Below are positions 16,388-25,767 of a stretch of DNA of 64,000 nucleotides, in pieces (the stretch's first letter is position 1; every line of letters starts with the position of its first letter). Source of the DNA: CALMBW01 sp963779645 (GTDB lineage Bacteria; Actinomycetota; CADDZG01; WHSQ01); assembly GCA_963779645.1 (NCBI GenBank), contig CAVZYX010000005.1:2170001-2234000 (forward strand), in the 5' to 3' direction. The position numbers were made by a program, and so were the translations under genes. The notes under the pieces were generated by a model, which was not told the origin of the DNA, searched no databases, and was given only the letters and a program-made list of their open reading frames with translations.

Positions 16388-16537
16388 CCCCTGTTTCTAC
16401 TAAGAGCAGCTGCACTATTTCATGCTGCCTCGCCGCGAAATCTCATCTGGTTCGCCGCAGCTTTTCGAGGCTTGGGAGACTGAATTCCTTGACGAAAGGG
16501 CTGGAAATAGTCAACCTGCTTTTACTAAGAAACTGGT
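16387..16537. repeat. Inverted-repeat-bounded intergenic element between convergent genes
   Basis: Imperfect inverted repeats of about 33 bases bound this 150-bp spacer: GTTTCTACTAAGAGCAG (16393-16409) with CTATTT further in, against GACTATTT plus CAGTTTCTTAGTAAAAGCAG read from the right end (16516-16535). The interior has no credible gene. Both flanking genes end at its edges, so it could be a large bidirectional terminator structure or a small degenerate mobile repeat. Confidence 0.5.
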
Positions 16538-16986
16538 TAGAAGGTTTTGTTGGAATCTAAGAGGATCGTTACGGGGCCGGAGTTGGTTAGTTCGACGTCC
16601 ATCATGGCTCCGAACTCGCCCGTCGCTACGTTGACGCCGAGGCCCCGGAGCGCCGCAGCAACGTCTTCGTAGAGCTTCTCGGCCTCCGGCCCGGCAGCGG
16701 CATGCACGAATGATGGTCGCCGTCCTTTGCGCGCGTCGCCGTACAGGGTGAACTGCGACACGAGCAGAACCTCACCGCCGGTGTCGAGGAGAGACATGTT
16801 CATCTTTCCGTCGCCGTCTTCGAAGATGCGCAGGTTGCAGATCTTCTCGGCGGCCCACGCGACCTCTTGCTCTCCATCACTCGGCGAGATGCCAAGCAGA
16901 ACCACCAAGCCCGGTCCGATCTCTCCCACGACTCGGGAATCGACGGTTACCTTGCCGTGAGCAGCGCGCTGAACAACGGCCCTCAT
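16537..16986 (-). CDS. dtd: D-aminoacyl-tRNA deacylase
   Basis: DTD hydrolyses D-amino acids and glycine mischarged onto tRNA. The 149-residue protein starts MRAVVQRAAHGKVTVDSRVV as in the family and carries both catalytic cross-subunit motifs, SQFTLYGD (about 79-86) and NSGPVTILLDS (about 136-146, the Gly-cisPro motif). The ATG at 16986 overlaps the stop of the PBP gene (ATGA); longer readings to 17121 lie inside that gene. Confidence 0.93.
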   Translation of the reverse strand: MRAVVQRAAHGKVTVDSRVVGEIGPGLVVLLGISPSDGEQEVAWAAEKICNLRIFEDGDGKMNMSLLDTGGEVLLVSQFTLYGDARKGRRPSFVHAAAGPEAEKLYEDVAAALRGLGVNVATGEFGAMMDVELTNSGPVTILLDSNKTF

Positions 16987-18722
16987 GGCACCAAAGGTAG
17001 AACGCTCTGCAGGATCGCCCGCGCCAGCGGAGCTGCCACTTCCCCACCGATACCGCCGTACTCCGAAACGACGGCAACAGCCACCCTCGAGTCGGCCACC
17101 GGAGAGAAGCAGATGAACCACGCGTGGTTCTTGCGTTCCCCCGCGACGTCCACTTCGGCGGTTCCGGTCTTCCCTGCCACGCTCACACCGGATATCCGAG
17201 CACCGACCCCCGTGCCGCCCTCGACTACCGTCTGCATGAGGGCCGCGAGCGTGTCTGCCGTCGCTACTTTCATCACTCGGCTTCCCTGGGGATCATCATG
17301 AAGATCGATGCGCGGCTCCATCCGTTGGCCGCGGTTCGCAACGGTAGCCGCAACACTCGCCATCTGGAGGGGCGTGGCCAGCACCTGCGCCTGCCCCACA
17401 GAAGACCACATCAGGTCTCCCAGATCGGCGGGAAATGGAAACGATGACTCGCGCGTTTCCAACGGCATCTCGAGTTCTTGATTGAACCCGAAGGCTTCTG
17501 CATAGCGCGTCAGCTTCTCGGCCCCCAGGTCTTCGGCGATCTGAGCGAACGCGGTGTTCACGCTGAACTTCAGAGCGGTGGCGAACGGGATCGTTCCGAA
17601 CTTCCCCGACTCGAAGTTGCGAACACCTTTGTACTCCTTCGGTCCCGTGACGGGTGTTTCCGGAGTCACCGTTCTCGTGTCGAGCGCTGCTGCTGCGGTC
17701 ACGACTTTCATCGCTGATCCAGGTGGATAGCCGCCAGAGAGAGCCCGGTTGAAAGGCTGGACATCCGTGGACCCCACGTAGTTGTTCGGGTCGAAGCTCG
17801 AGGAGTCGACGATCGCAAGCAGATCCCCGGTCGCCGGCTGCATCACGACCGCACCACCGATCGTCCTGCCATAGGCGTTCTCGGCCGCCTGCTGGACATC
17901 GACATCCAGGGTCACCTTCACGTTCTCGCCTGGAGTCCCCTCGATACCCCCTGCAATCTCGAGTGTCCGACCACGCTTATCCACGATGCGAAGCTCGGAA
18001 TCTGGTAGGCCCGCCAATCGTCCCTGAAAAGCGGCTTCGATACCAGAAGCCCCGATCAGGTCGCCGATCTCAGCATCGGCCCCGTCTTCCACATCGGCTT
18101 CGGTAACCGTACCGATGTGACCGATCACAGAGCCTGCTAGCGACCCGAAGGGATAGGTACGCTCCTCAGCCCTCCCGCTCGCGAAGACTCGACCGTCGCG
18201 GTCCTTGATCGCACCTCGCTTCAGCCACCGATACTCGACGGTGAATCCGCGTGCCCGATCGACCCCGGGCCACAACGAGGAGGGGCTCAGTCCATCGAAA
18301 CTCCAGCCCTCCGTGTCGCTCGAGTACTGGAGCTGAAAGCTCCCATCGAGCTCCAGCGACTCCGCCGCTGCTTCCGACACCCACGTCACCGTGAACGGCG
18401 CGTCGTAGCTAACCTCAACTTTGTCGTTCACCTCTTCGGCTTCGACCAGTTCGGGAACCTCGGAGGAAACCGAGAAACTGGTTATGTGTCCGTCCACTTC
18501 CGCTCGATCCAGCCTACGCATCATCGTTTCAGCGATCTCAGGGTCGACGTACTCAGCGAGGCGGGATCCATCGCGCGACGTCCACGCTTCGATCACGCCT
18601 TCGGCCATCCCTTCAACCTCTGCGTCGGCGAGCTCCCTTGCCTCTCTGATGCGCTCTTCTGCCGATTCGCAAGCTGGAAGTAGGAATGCGACAAGAAGTG
18701 CGACGAGGAAGCGGGTGCTCAT
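16983..18722 (-). CDS. Class B penicillin-binding protein, lipoprotein with MecA-N/NTF2-like domain
   Basis: This 579-residue D,D-transpeptidase crosslinks peptidoglycan outside the membrane. It begins with a lipoprotein signal (LLVAFLLPACES; lipid-modified Cys about residue 18), then an NTF2-like MecA-N domain (about 25-150), a PBP dimer domain (YRWLKRGAIKDRDG onward) and the transpeptidase domain with the three active-site motifs SAMK in YPPGSAMKVV, SVN in FSVNTAF, and KTG in AGKTGTAE. The layout matches PBP-lipo of mycobacteria. The ATG at 18722 is 14 bases from the end of relA. Confidence 0.9.
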   Translation of the reverse strand: MSTRFLVALLVAFLLPACESAEERIREARELADAEVEGMAEGVIEAWTSRDGSRLAEYVDPEIAETMMRRLDRAEVDGHITSFSVSSEVPELVEAEEVNDKVEVSYDAPFTVTWVSEAAAESLELDGSFQLQYSSDTEGWSFDGLSPSSLWPGVDRARGFTVEYRWLKRGAIKDRDGRVFASGRAEERTYPFGSLAGSVIGHIGTVTEADVEDGADAEIGDLIGASGIEAAFQGRLAGLPDSELRIVDKRGRTLEIAGGIEGTPGENVKVTLDVDVQQAAENAYGRTIGGAVVMQPATGDLLAIVDSSSFDPNNYVGSTDVQPFNRALSGGYPPGSAMKVVTAAAALDTRTVTPETPVTGPKEYKGVRNFESGKFGTIPFATALKFSVNTAFAQIAEDLGAEKLTRYAEAFGFNQELEMPLETRESSFPFPADLGDLMWSSVGQAQVLATPLQMASVAATVANRGQRMEPRIDLHDDPQGSRVMKVATADTLAALMQTVVEGGTGVGARISGVSVAGKTGTAEVDVAGERKNHAWFICFSPVADSRVAVAVVSEYGGIGGEVAAPLARAILQSVLPLVP

Positions 18723-18735
18723 CGAAAGTCCGCGA

Positions 18736-20292
18736 TCAGGTTCGAGCCGAGGGCGGAACCATGCGGTAAGCGTCGAATACCGAATCCACCCTCCGGACAC
18801 TCTTGAGCACGTGCTCGAGATGGTTGGGATCGGCCAGTTCGAAGCTGTACGTGAGCGTCGCGATCCCGTCGCGACCCGTTCGTGTCGACGACGAGACGAT
18901 CTGGATACCTTGATCTGAGATCGCGTCGGTGACGTCTCGAAGGAGCTTCGTCCTATCGAGAGCCTCAACCTGTACCGTCACAACGAACGTCCCTTCCTGT
19001 CGCTGGTCCCAACCCACCTCGATCATCCGGCCCTCGTCGGCTACCGCCAATGCGCCTGCGTTCGGACAATCGGCCCGGTGTACCGATACCCCGCGACCCC
19101 GGGTCAGGAAACCCACGATCAGGTCTCCGGGTACGGGAGTGCAGCACCGAGCGAGTCTGACCAGCAGATCGTCCATCCCGCCGACGATGACGCCCTTCCC
19201 TCGAGGACGACTGGGCCGCTGACGGTGCTGAACCTCGGACTCTGGTTCGGGCTCCGGCTCCGGCTGGAACAGTCGGATCGCTCGCGTCAGAACAGAATGA
19301 GATGACGTGCGGCCCTCACCTATGGCGACGAAGAGTGATTCCAGATCCGTGAAGTGAAGATCCTGAGCGATCTGCTCCAGCACATCGGACTTCTGGATCT
19401 TGTCCACTGGCAGCCCTTGCTTTCGCATAGCAGCGATCAGGTTCTCTCTGCCCTGGGCCAGCGCGTCCTCGCGGCGTTCTCGTGCGAACCATTGACGGAT
19501 CTTGTTCTTAGCCCTTGGGGTCTGGACGAGGTTCAGCCAATCGCGAGAGGGGCTCGCAGGACCCTTCGAAGTGATGATCTCGACCGTGTCACCCGAGCTG
19601 AGCTGATAGCTGAGGGGAACGAGACGTTCGTTGACGCGAGCTCCCACGGTGGCGTGGCCCACTTCCGTGTGTACCGAGTAAGAGAAGTCGAGAGGTGTCG
19701 CCCCCTTGGGGAGCTCCATCACATCGCCCTTAGGAGTGAAGACGAAAACCTCGTCGGCGTAGAGGTCGATCTTCAAGGACTCCATGAACTCCTTGGGATC
19801 GGCGCTCTCCTTCTGCCAGTCCATCATCTTCTGGAGCCAAGCAAGCTCCTCTTCGGGCAGCTTGCGCCTCTGCTGTTCCTTGTAGAGCCAGTGGGCCGCG
19901 ATCCCGAACTCCGCAGCATCGTGCATGTCCTGCGTGCGGATCTGGATCTCCATCGGTCGGCCCTCGGGTCCGATGACGGTCGTGTGCAAGGACTGATACA
20001 TGTTGAACTTAGGCATCGCGATGTAGTCCTTGAACCTGCCGGGGACCGGCGTGTAGAGAGTGTGCAGGGCACCCAGGGCTCCGTAGCAATCTCGGACGCT
20101 CTCGACCACGATCCTGATACCCATCAGGTCGAAGATCTGATCGAACTGCTTCCCTCGAAGCACGATCTTCTCGTAGATCGAGTAGTGGTTCTTCGGCCGA
20201 CCAGTCACCTCAGCCTTGATCTTCACCTCTTTGAGCTTGGATCCGATCTCCTCGCTGATCTGCTCGAGGAGCTTCTCGCGGTCGAGGTTGAC
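18736..20292 (-). pseudogene. relA: RelA/SpoT C-terminal half: (p)ppGpp synthetase, TGS and ACT domains (frameshifted from N-terminal half)
   Basis: From codon GTC at 20292 the frame reads VNLDREKLLEQISEEIGSKL and continues into the RelA/SpoT synthetase domain (GRPKNHYSIYEKI, FDQIFDLMGIRIVVES, RFKDYIAMPKFNMYQSLHT), a TGS domain (VFVFTPKGDVMELPKGATPL), a conserved middle with CCTPVPGD, and an ACT domain at the end. About 518 residues. No good start codon with a ribosome site exists at the front, and it joins the N-terminal half if one base near 20293 is removed. It is therefore almost certainly the second half of one bifunctional alarmone enzyme of about 760 residues. Typed as pseudogene only because of the break; a sequencing error is likely. 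Confidence 0.85.
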
Positions 20293-21016
20293 GTTGGTGG
20301 ACGAGCGTTTCGATCTCCTGATAGCGCTTCGGGTGAAGGGTCCCGAAAGATAGGTCCTCTAACTCCCACTTGATCGCGTACATCCCCAGACGGTGAGCCA
20401 GAGGAGCGTAGATCTCGAGCGTCTCCCGAGCGATGAGTTCTTTCTTGGCGGGGTCGAGAGGAGTAAGCGTCCTCATGTTGTGCAAACGATCGGCGATCTT
20501 GATCAGGAGCACCCGCACGTCGCGCGCGGTAGCGACGATCATCTTCCGAAGGTTCTCGGCACGGCTCTGCTCGGCCGACCGGAATCGGATCTTGTCGAGT
20601 TTCGTGACGCCGTCGATGAGCATCGCGACATCGAAGCCCATCTCGGTTTCCACATCTGTAAGAGAAAGATCGGTGTCCTCGACCGCATCGTGGAGAAGCG
20701 CCGCGGCGACCGTCGTTTCGTCGAGACCCAGCTCGGCGAGCAACGTCGCGACGGCGACCGGATGGCTAAGGAATGGGTCGCCGGACTTTCGCAGCTGTCC
20801 GTCGTGTGCGCCAGAAGCGAGGTGATAGGCGTGCTCGATGAGTTTCAGATCTGCCTTCGGTCGGCGAGACCTGATCTCCTTGAGGATCTTGTCGAGGTCG
20901 GGGTCGGGGGCCGCGCGAGATGACCGCACCCTCTTGAGAACAGCTTTGACTCCCCTGGGATGCTCGAGTGCCTGTTCTTGAGCTTCTATCTCTTGGTCGT
21001 TAGGAACCGAGCCCAT
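20210..21016 (-). CDS. relA: RelA/SpoT N-terminal half: (p)ppGpp hydrolase (HD) domain
   Basis: The ATG at 21016 opens a frame whose first 241 codons are a RelA/SpoT hydrolase domain: HDGQLRKSGDPFLSHPVAVA, the HD motif in AALLHDAVEDT, and LLIKIADRLHNMRT, all intact metal and substrate residues. After YQEIETLVHQ the frame leaves the family sequence and ends in junk at 20210. A +1 change at about 20293 restores the match to the synthetase half. The break falls in the linker between the two catalytic domains. If real, this part alone would be a stand-alone alarmone hydrolase. Confidence 0.85.
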   Translation of the reverse strand: MGSVPNDQEIEAQEQALEHPRGVKAVLKRVRSSRAAPDPDLDKILKEIRSRRPKADLKLIEHAYHLASGAHDGQLRKSGDPFLSHPVAVATLLAELGLDETTVAAALLHDAVEDTDLSLTDVETEMGFDVAMLIDGVTKLDKIRFRSAEQSRAENLRKMIVATARDVRVLLIKIADRLHNMRTLTPLDPAKKELIARETLEIYAPLAHRLGMYAIKWELEDLSFGTLHPKRYQEIETLVHQRQPRPREAPRADQRGDRIQAQRGEDQG

Positions 21017-21069
21017 ACGTCATTCTAAGGGCGAAGGTCCATCGATCCCGATTTATCCAGAACTCGTCG

Positions 21070-21372
21070 CTAGTCGAGAATGATCTCGTTCGGGTTAGTT
21101 CGCGTGAACATCACCGAACCGGTTTCCCCATCCATCCCGTCCACCTGCCACCCAGCGGTTAACCAGGCACGGCTGTGCATCTTGTGTTCATCGTTGCGCC
21201 ACCAGGAAGGGAATCGAGCATTACCGGGAAGAGGTTGGCCCACTAGGGCCTCGATCTCCCCCACGCTCATCGAGATCCGGTCAACCTCAGAAGGCTGTCC
21301 CGCGAAGAACGCGGCCAGCCTGATGTACTTCAGCGAGCGGCGCTGCCGCACCCTGGGGGGAGTCACCGACAC
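21070..21372 (-). CDS. Small DUF7662-like protein
   Basis: The 100-residue protein contains the pattern ISMSVGEIEALVGQPLPGNA, then FPSWWRND and SRAWLTAGWQVD, which I associate with the widespread uncharacterised DUF7662 family; members often occur singly or fused to nucleic-acid-related proteins. The N-terminus is basic. It lies between apt and relA on the same strand with no tight coupling. No function is known, and the family name is from memory of the motif. Confidence 0.6.
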   Translation of the reverse strand: MSVTPPRVRQRRSLKYIRLAAFFAGQPSEVDRISMSVGEIEALVGQPLPGNARFPSWWRNDEHKMHSRAWLTAGWQVDGMDGETGSVMFTRTNPNEIILD

Positions 21373-21462
21373 AGCGTAGAAACCTCGGGGGGGCAGCGTA
21401 AGGGGGTTCGCTGCTTTATCCCATTCCTCACGATGCGGAGGCTCCCGAACGCGGCTTTTGAC

Positions 21463-21996
21463 CTAGTAAGCGATAAGAGAAAACACGTCGTAGCCGGAGA
21501 GTTTCTCGCGACCTTCAAGGAAGGAAAGTTCCATCACCATCGCGATGCCCGCAACCTTGCCTCCGCAGTTCTCGGTAAGTTGCGCCGTGGCCATCGCGGT
21601 GCCGCCCGTGGCAAGGACATCATCGACGATCAGGATCCTCTCCCCCGGCTCGATCGCATCTTGATGGATCTCGAGGTGGTCGGTTCCGTATTCGAGCTGG
21701 TACTCCTGAGAGTGCACGTTCCAGGGAAGCTTCCCCTTCTTTCGTACGGGGATAAGACCTGCGGTGAACCGGTACGCCAGTGGCGCAGCAACCAGGAATC
21801 CCCTTGCCTCGATGCCCAGCACCTTATCGATCTCGTCGCGGTCGAAATGGTGTGCGATGGCATCGATCGTGTAGGAGTAAGCCTTCTTGTCGGCAAGAAG
21901 GGGCGTGATGTCCTTGAAGACGATCCCCGGTTTCGGGAAGTCGGGGATCTCGCGGATGTGTTCCTTAAGCCATTCGTGATCGGGGCGGTGCGGCAT
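21463..21996 (-). CDS. apt: Adenine phosphoribosyltransferase
   Basis: APRT salvages adenine to AMP using PRPP. The 177-residue protein begins with the family signature IREIPDFPKPGIVFKDITPL (about 15-34) and has the PRPP-binding loop ILIVDDVLATGGTAMA (about 123-138). Its ATG overlaps the secF stop (ATGA), so it is coupled to secDF; secF-apt-relA is a common actinobacterial order. Confidence 0.93.
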   Translation of the reverse strand: MPHRPDHEWLKEHIREIPDFPKPGIVFKDITPLLADKKAYSYTIDAIAHHFDRDEIDKVLGIEARGFLVAAPLAYRFTAGLIPVRKKGKLPWNVHSQEYQLEYGTDHLEIHQDAIEPGERILIVDDVLATGGTAMATAQLTENCGGKVAGIAMVMELSFLEGREKLSGYDVFSLIAY

Positions 21997-23174
21997 CAGC
22001 GCTTCCTCCGGCGTTTCGCCTTCTTGCTCCCTGCTGCGGGCCTGGCAACGGCAACAGATTCCGTCGCGGACGCGACCGACGCCGACCCGGTCTCCTCGGG
22101 AGTGCTCGCTCCAGTGACTACTGGTTTCTCGGCAAGGCGTTTGGCCGTTCGCTCGAGCTTCTCTCGCACGTTGACATATTTCTCTTCCCGCTCCTTCATC
22201 AGCGAAAGAACGGGGGTAGCCGTAAAGATCGAGGAATAGGCCCCGACGAGGATCCCGACGAGTAGTGCAAGTGCCAGGTCTTTCAGGGTCGACGCACCCA
22301 ACAGCCCAGCACCAACGAAGAGAAGTGCTGCGATCGGCAACAGCGTTGCCAGCGAGGTGTTCAACGAACGCATGAAGACCTCGTTCATAGCGGTGTTTGC
22401 GGCGTCCTGGTACGTCATCTTCCCGGTCGTTGCACCCGAAGCCACTTTCTCTTCCACCTTGTCAAACACAACTACGGTGTCGTACAGGGAATACCCCAGG
22501 ATCGTCAGGATCGCGATGACGGTCGATGGCGTGACCTCGAACCCAACTAGTGCGTACACGCCGGCAGTGATCGCCATGTCGTGGACAAGGGCGATGACCG
22601 CCGCGATCGCCATCTTCACCTCGAAGCGCCAAGTGATGAACAGGAACAGGACGATCATGAAGATCACCAGAGCTCTGAGGGCCTTCTCGGTGATCTCCGA
22701 ACCCCACTTACTCCCGATCTCCAGGCTCTCGATGCCCTCCACGGAGGCTCCGGTGATCTCCGAGATCGTCGCCCTGGCAGCCGCGGATTCCTCCGGCTCC
22801 AGCACACTCGTCTGTACGAGCACCTGGATATCGTCGCCCTCACCGCTAACCTGAATCAATGCGTTGTCGATGCCTGTATCGGAAAGCGCGTCGCGCACAG
22901 TAGACACAACCTCGGTCGGATCGGCCGCTTGAAGGTCCGGGTCCGAGACCTCGGCTACTAGTTGGACGCCACCTTTGAATTCGATGCCGCAGCTGAGACC
23001 GCGGAGCGGCCAGAACGAACCGCAGCGGGACACCTCGTCCTGAGGTATCGCCAGAACGACCGCAGAAAACAACAGGAACAAACCCGAGATCGCGAACCAG
23101 AGCTTTCTCCTACCGATGAAGTCGATGTTCGTCCCACCTCGGTAAGCGCGCCCAAGAGCCTCTCTTACGCTCAC
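21996..23174 (-). CDS. secF: Protein translocase subunit SecF
   Basis: SecF with SecD uses the proton gradient to pull proteins out through SecYEG. The 392-residue protein has a first membrane helix (about 25-43), the periplasmic-type domain with GIEFKGGVQL (about 64-73), and five further helices in the RND-like half (VIFMIVLFLFITWRFEVKMA; ILGYSLYDTVVVFDKVEE). GTG at 23174 overlaps the secD stop; the frame stays open to 23624, but that part lies inside secD. The Ala/Val- and Lys/Arg-rich C-terminal tail of about 50 residues is probably disordered. Confidence 0.92.
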   Translation of the reverse strand: MSVREALGRAYRGGTNIDFIGRRKLWFAISGLFLLFSAVVLAIPQDEVSRCGSFWPLRGLSCGIEFKGGVQLVAEVSDPDLQAADPTEVVSTVRDALSDTGIDNALIQVSGEGDDIQVLVQTSVLEPEESAAARATISEITGASVEGIESLEIGSKWGSEITEKALRALVIFMIVLFLFITWRFEVKMAIAAVIALVHDMAITAGVYALVGFEVTPSTVIAILTILGYSLYDTVVVFDKVEEKVASGATTGKMTYQDAANTAMNEVFMRSLNTSLATLLPIAALLFVGAGLLGASTLKDLALALLVGILVGAYSSIFTATPVLSLMKEREEKYVNVREKLERTAKRLAEKPVVTGASTPEETGSASVASATESVAVARPAAGSKKAKRRRKR

Positions 23175-24595
23175 TTGGACACCCCCAGTGCGTCCCGGAT
23201 ACTGATGAAACGTTTCTCTGTGAAGAACTTGGTCCTGGATAAGAGGATCACCATCGGCCGTGTGAAGAAGTAGGCAACGCCCACGTCGATCAAAGTTGCG
23301 ATCCCAAGCGTGAGTGCGAATCCACGAACCGGACCAACCGCCAGCATGAAGAGGGTGACCGCCGCCGCTCCGGTCACGAAGTCGGCGACCAGGATCGTCT
23401 TGAAGGCGCGCTGCATGCCCCGGTCTACCGACGCGCGGAGGCTCTTCCCTTCGCGTATCTCGTCCTTGAGACGTTCGAACGCCACGATGTAAGAGTCCGC
23501 CGTAACCCCAACCGACACGATCACGCCGGCGATGCCCGCGAGGCTCAGCGAGAGCCCAGATGTTTCTCCGAGAATCGCTAGGAACGTGTAGAACGCAGCA
23601 GAGAACACGGTTAGTCCCATCCATACGACGAGTCCGAGTGCGCGGTAGTAAACGAGCATGTAGATCAAGAGCAGTGCGATCCCGAGAAGGCCCGCCTTGA
23701 AACCGGCGTCGAGCGAATCGCTGCCTAAGGTCGGAGACACTTTGCGCACCTCTTGCTGCTCGAGGCTGATCGGCAGGGCACCCGTCTTGAGAACCAGAGC
23801 GAGGCTCTTCGCCTCCTCCTGTCCTCCAGTGGTGATCTGGGTTTCGCCCCCCCGGATCCCCTCGTTGCAGATAACGCCTCCGCCCGGAGCCCCCGGGCCG
23901 GACATCCCCGCTGCCGACTGCACTTCGCCGTCGAGCACGATCGCGACCTGACTCTTGACCGCTTCACCCTCGTCACGGAGGCACGCCATCTCGCTCGTGA
24001 ATTCGGTCCAGGTCTCAGAAGCGCCCTCACGGAACTCCAGCGACACGGACCATTGCGTACCGGTCTGACTGTCGGGAACCGCCTCGGCCCTACCGATGGA
24101 CTCTCCCGTCAGTAGCGCAGGCTCGAGGACGTACAGCACGCCTTCTTCGCCCTCAGACGCGGAGGGATAGACGACTTCTACGTTGTTCACCTCGGAGCTC
24201 TTGTCTTCCGTGACGGCAGGGGCGTTCTCGGCGTCAGGCGGCACCACTCTCTTCACCTGCCTGAACGTCAGCTGGGCTGTGGTCCCGATAACGGCGAGAG
24301 CTTCCTGTTCGTTCTCGACACCAGGCAGCTGGATCAGGATGTTGTTGCCCGCACGGGTGACCTCGGGCTCAGCAACGCCCAGAGCATCGATCCGCTCGCG
24401 GATGATCGTGACGGTTCGGTCTAGTACCTCGTCACTGAGCTGCTCGTCGCTCGTTGCTTCGAGGATCACGCTCGTGCCACCCTCGAGGTCGAGACCCAAC
24501 CGTGGCTCGGTCTCGGTCAACAGAACGGCCGTTAACCCGCCGAACGCGACCAAGAGGGCCATGATCAGGTGAACCTTGTAACGCCTAGTGCTCAT
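23171..24595 (-). CDS. secD: Protein translocase subunit SecD
   Basis: This 474-residue partner of SecF has an N-terminal helix (about 9-27), GLDLEGGTSVIL (about 33-44), the large extracytoplasmic domain with RAGNNILIQLPGVEN, and five C-terminal helices with GITADSYIVAFERLKDE-like text (here GVTADSYIVAFERLKDE) and GIATLIDVGVAYFFTRP. Length is within the usual range for actinobacterial SecD. It is followed at once by secF. Confidence 0.93.
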   Translation of the reverse strand: MSTRRYKVHLIMALLVAFGGLTAVLLTETEPRLGLDLEGGTSVILEATSDEQLSDEVLDRTVTIIRERIDALGVAEPEVTRAGNNILIQLPGVENEQEALAVIGTTAQLTFRQVKRVVPPDAENAPAVTEDKSSEVNNVEVVYPSASEGEEGVLYVLEPALLTGESIGRAEAVPDSQTGTQWSVSLEFREGASETWTEFTSEMACLRDEGEAVKSQVAIVLDGEVQSAAGMSGPGAPGGGVICNEGIRGGETQITTGGQEEAKSLALVLKTGALPISLEQQEVRKVSPTLGSDSLDAGFKAGLLGIALLLIYMLVYYRALGLVVWMGLTVFSAAFYTFLAILGETSGLSLSLAGIAGVIVSVGVTADSYIVAFERLKDEIREGKSLRASVDRGMQRAFKTILVADFVTGAAAVTLFMLAVGPVRGFALTLGIATLIDVGVAYFFTRPMVILLSRTKFFTEKRFISIRDALGVSK

Positions 24596-24608
24596 CCGTC
24601 CCTCTCAG

Positions 24609-25385
24609 TCACAGCAGCTTGGCACCGTTTATGTCGATCTTGAAATTGCATTCGAGGAACTCCGCAGCGCGCCGGCACATGACCATGCGCGAGAGGAAGA
24701 TCTCGAAGTACTCCATTACCCCCGCCTGCTCGGTATCGATCGACAACTCGAGCGTGAGTGTCCTTGCCTCGGTGTCGACCCTCAGGAACGAGTGATCGAC
24801 AGCATGGTTCACTCTGTCGTGGATGTCGAACATAGCAGGGTCCTTAACCCTCACCCTGCTTTTGTGAACGTCAGACTTGTCGGCAACGATAAGCGCGGCC
24901 CCCGCCGGGTTGACCGGGTGACCGAACTGCTCTTCGTGGTTACCGATCGCGGCCATCACAACCCCGATCTCGCCGTAGCTCATCCCTAGCTCCTTGAGCA
25001 GGTCGTAGCTGATAGCGGCACCCGTCTGGCTGTGCATCGTGCGAGACACGAAGTTACCCATGTCGTGCAGGTATCCCGCGATCGCCCCTAATTCCACCGT
25101 CCTGTCGTCGAACCCCAAACGGCTGAGAACGTTGTAGGAGATCTTGGAAACCAAACCAGCGTGGCGAAAACCATGCTCGGTGTAGCCGATCTCCCCCAGG
25201 TAGCGATCAGCAAGAGAGATGAATGTCTGAACGCCCTCGTGGTTCTGAACATCGGCCAGCGATACCCCGGACGATTCGCCTATCGGTTCGGGTCCCGGAG
25301 CCGGCTCGACCGGGATGAATTGCTTCGGGTCGGCGTCCGTGGGGGCGAGTCCTTCTTGCCCCTGGTTGCCAGACGCAGGTGTCAC
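24609..25385 (-). CDS. HD-domain protein between yajC and secD
   Basis: GTG at 25385 overlaps the yajC stop, giving 258 residues. The first 50 are low complexity; residues about 60-175 form an HD-type phosphohydrolase fold with FRHAGLVSK, YLHDMGNFVSRTMHSQTGA and GNHEEQFGHP supplying the metal-binding His and Asp residues. Typical substrates of the superfamily are nucleotides or cyclic nucleotides; none can be assigned. It is the middle gene of yajC-HD-secD-secF-apt, so it will be co-expressed with the preprotein translocase. Confidence 0.75.
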   Translation of the reverse strand: MTPASGNQGQEGLAPTDADPKQFIPVEPAPGPEPIGESSGVSLADVQNHEGVQTFISLADRYLGEIGYTEHGFRHAGLVSKISYNVLSRLGFDDRTVELGAIAGYLHDMGNFVSRTMHSQTGAAISYDLLKELGMSYGEIGVVMAAIGNHEEQFGHPVNPAGAALIVADKSDVHKSRVRVKDPAMFDIHDRVNHAVDHSFLRVDTEARTLTLELSIDTEQAGVMEYFEIFLSRMVMCRRAAEFLECNFKIDINGAKLL

Positions 25386-25696
25386 GCCTCTTCGTCCTCG
25401 GGGGTCACTATCTCGTCCCCGCCATCCTCGATCTCGTCGGCAACCTTGCGAGCTATGGCGGATTTCACGAAGCGAACCCTTGTCCCAGGCGAGATCTCGA
25501 TCTCGATCTCTTCTTCGTCCTGGGCAGTGATCCGCCCGAACATCCCGCCGATGGTGATGATCTCGTCGCCAACGCCGATGCTCTGCACCAGGCGCTTGTG
25601 CTCCTCGACCCGGCGCTTCTGCGGACGGATGAGCATGAAGTAGAAGATGGCGATCAGAAACGCCAGGAAGATAAGGCTCGAGAGCCCATTCTGCAT
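25382..25696 (-). CDS. yajC: Preprotein translocase accessory subunit YajC
   Basis: This 104-residue protein has one N-terminal membrane helix (LIFLAFLIAIFYFMLIRPQK, about 8-27) with the family hallmark FYFMLIRPQ, followed by a cytoplasmic SH3-like segment (GVGDEIITIGGMFGRI) and an acidic tail. It associates with SecDF. It is the first gene of the yajC-HD-secD-secF-apt run. Confidence 0.93.
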   Translation of the reverse strand: MQNGLSSLIFLAFLIAIFYFMLIRPQKRRVEEHKRLVQSIGVGDEIITIGGMFGRITAQDEEEIEIEISPGTRVRFVKSAIARKVADEIEDGGDEIVTPEDEEA

Positions 25697-25736
25697 AGGG
25701 ATACACGTCCTTCATCAGTAGGTGAACACGCGAACA

Positions 25737-25754
25737 GAGCCGCCCTAGCGGCTC
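25737..25754. repeat. Small perfect inverted repeat upstream of yajC
   Basis: GAGCCGC, CCTA, GCGGCTC: a 7-bp perfect hairpin or dyad centred about 50 bases upstream of the yajC start and next to the larger hairpin at 25768-25821. It could be an operator or part of a terminator; nothing distinguishes these. Confidence 0.3.
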
Positions 25755-25767
25755 GCAGCCAGTCTAA

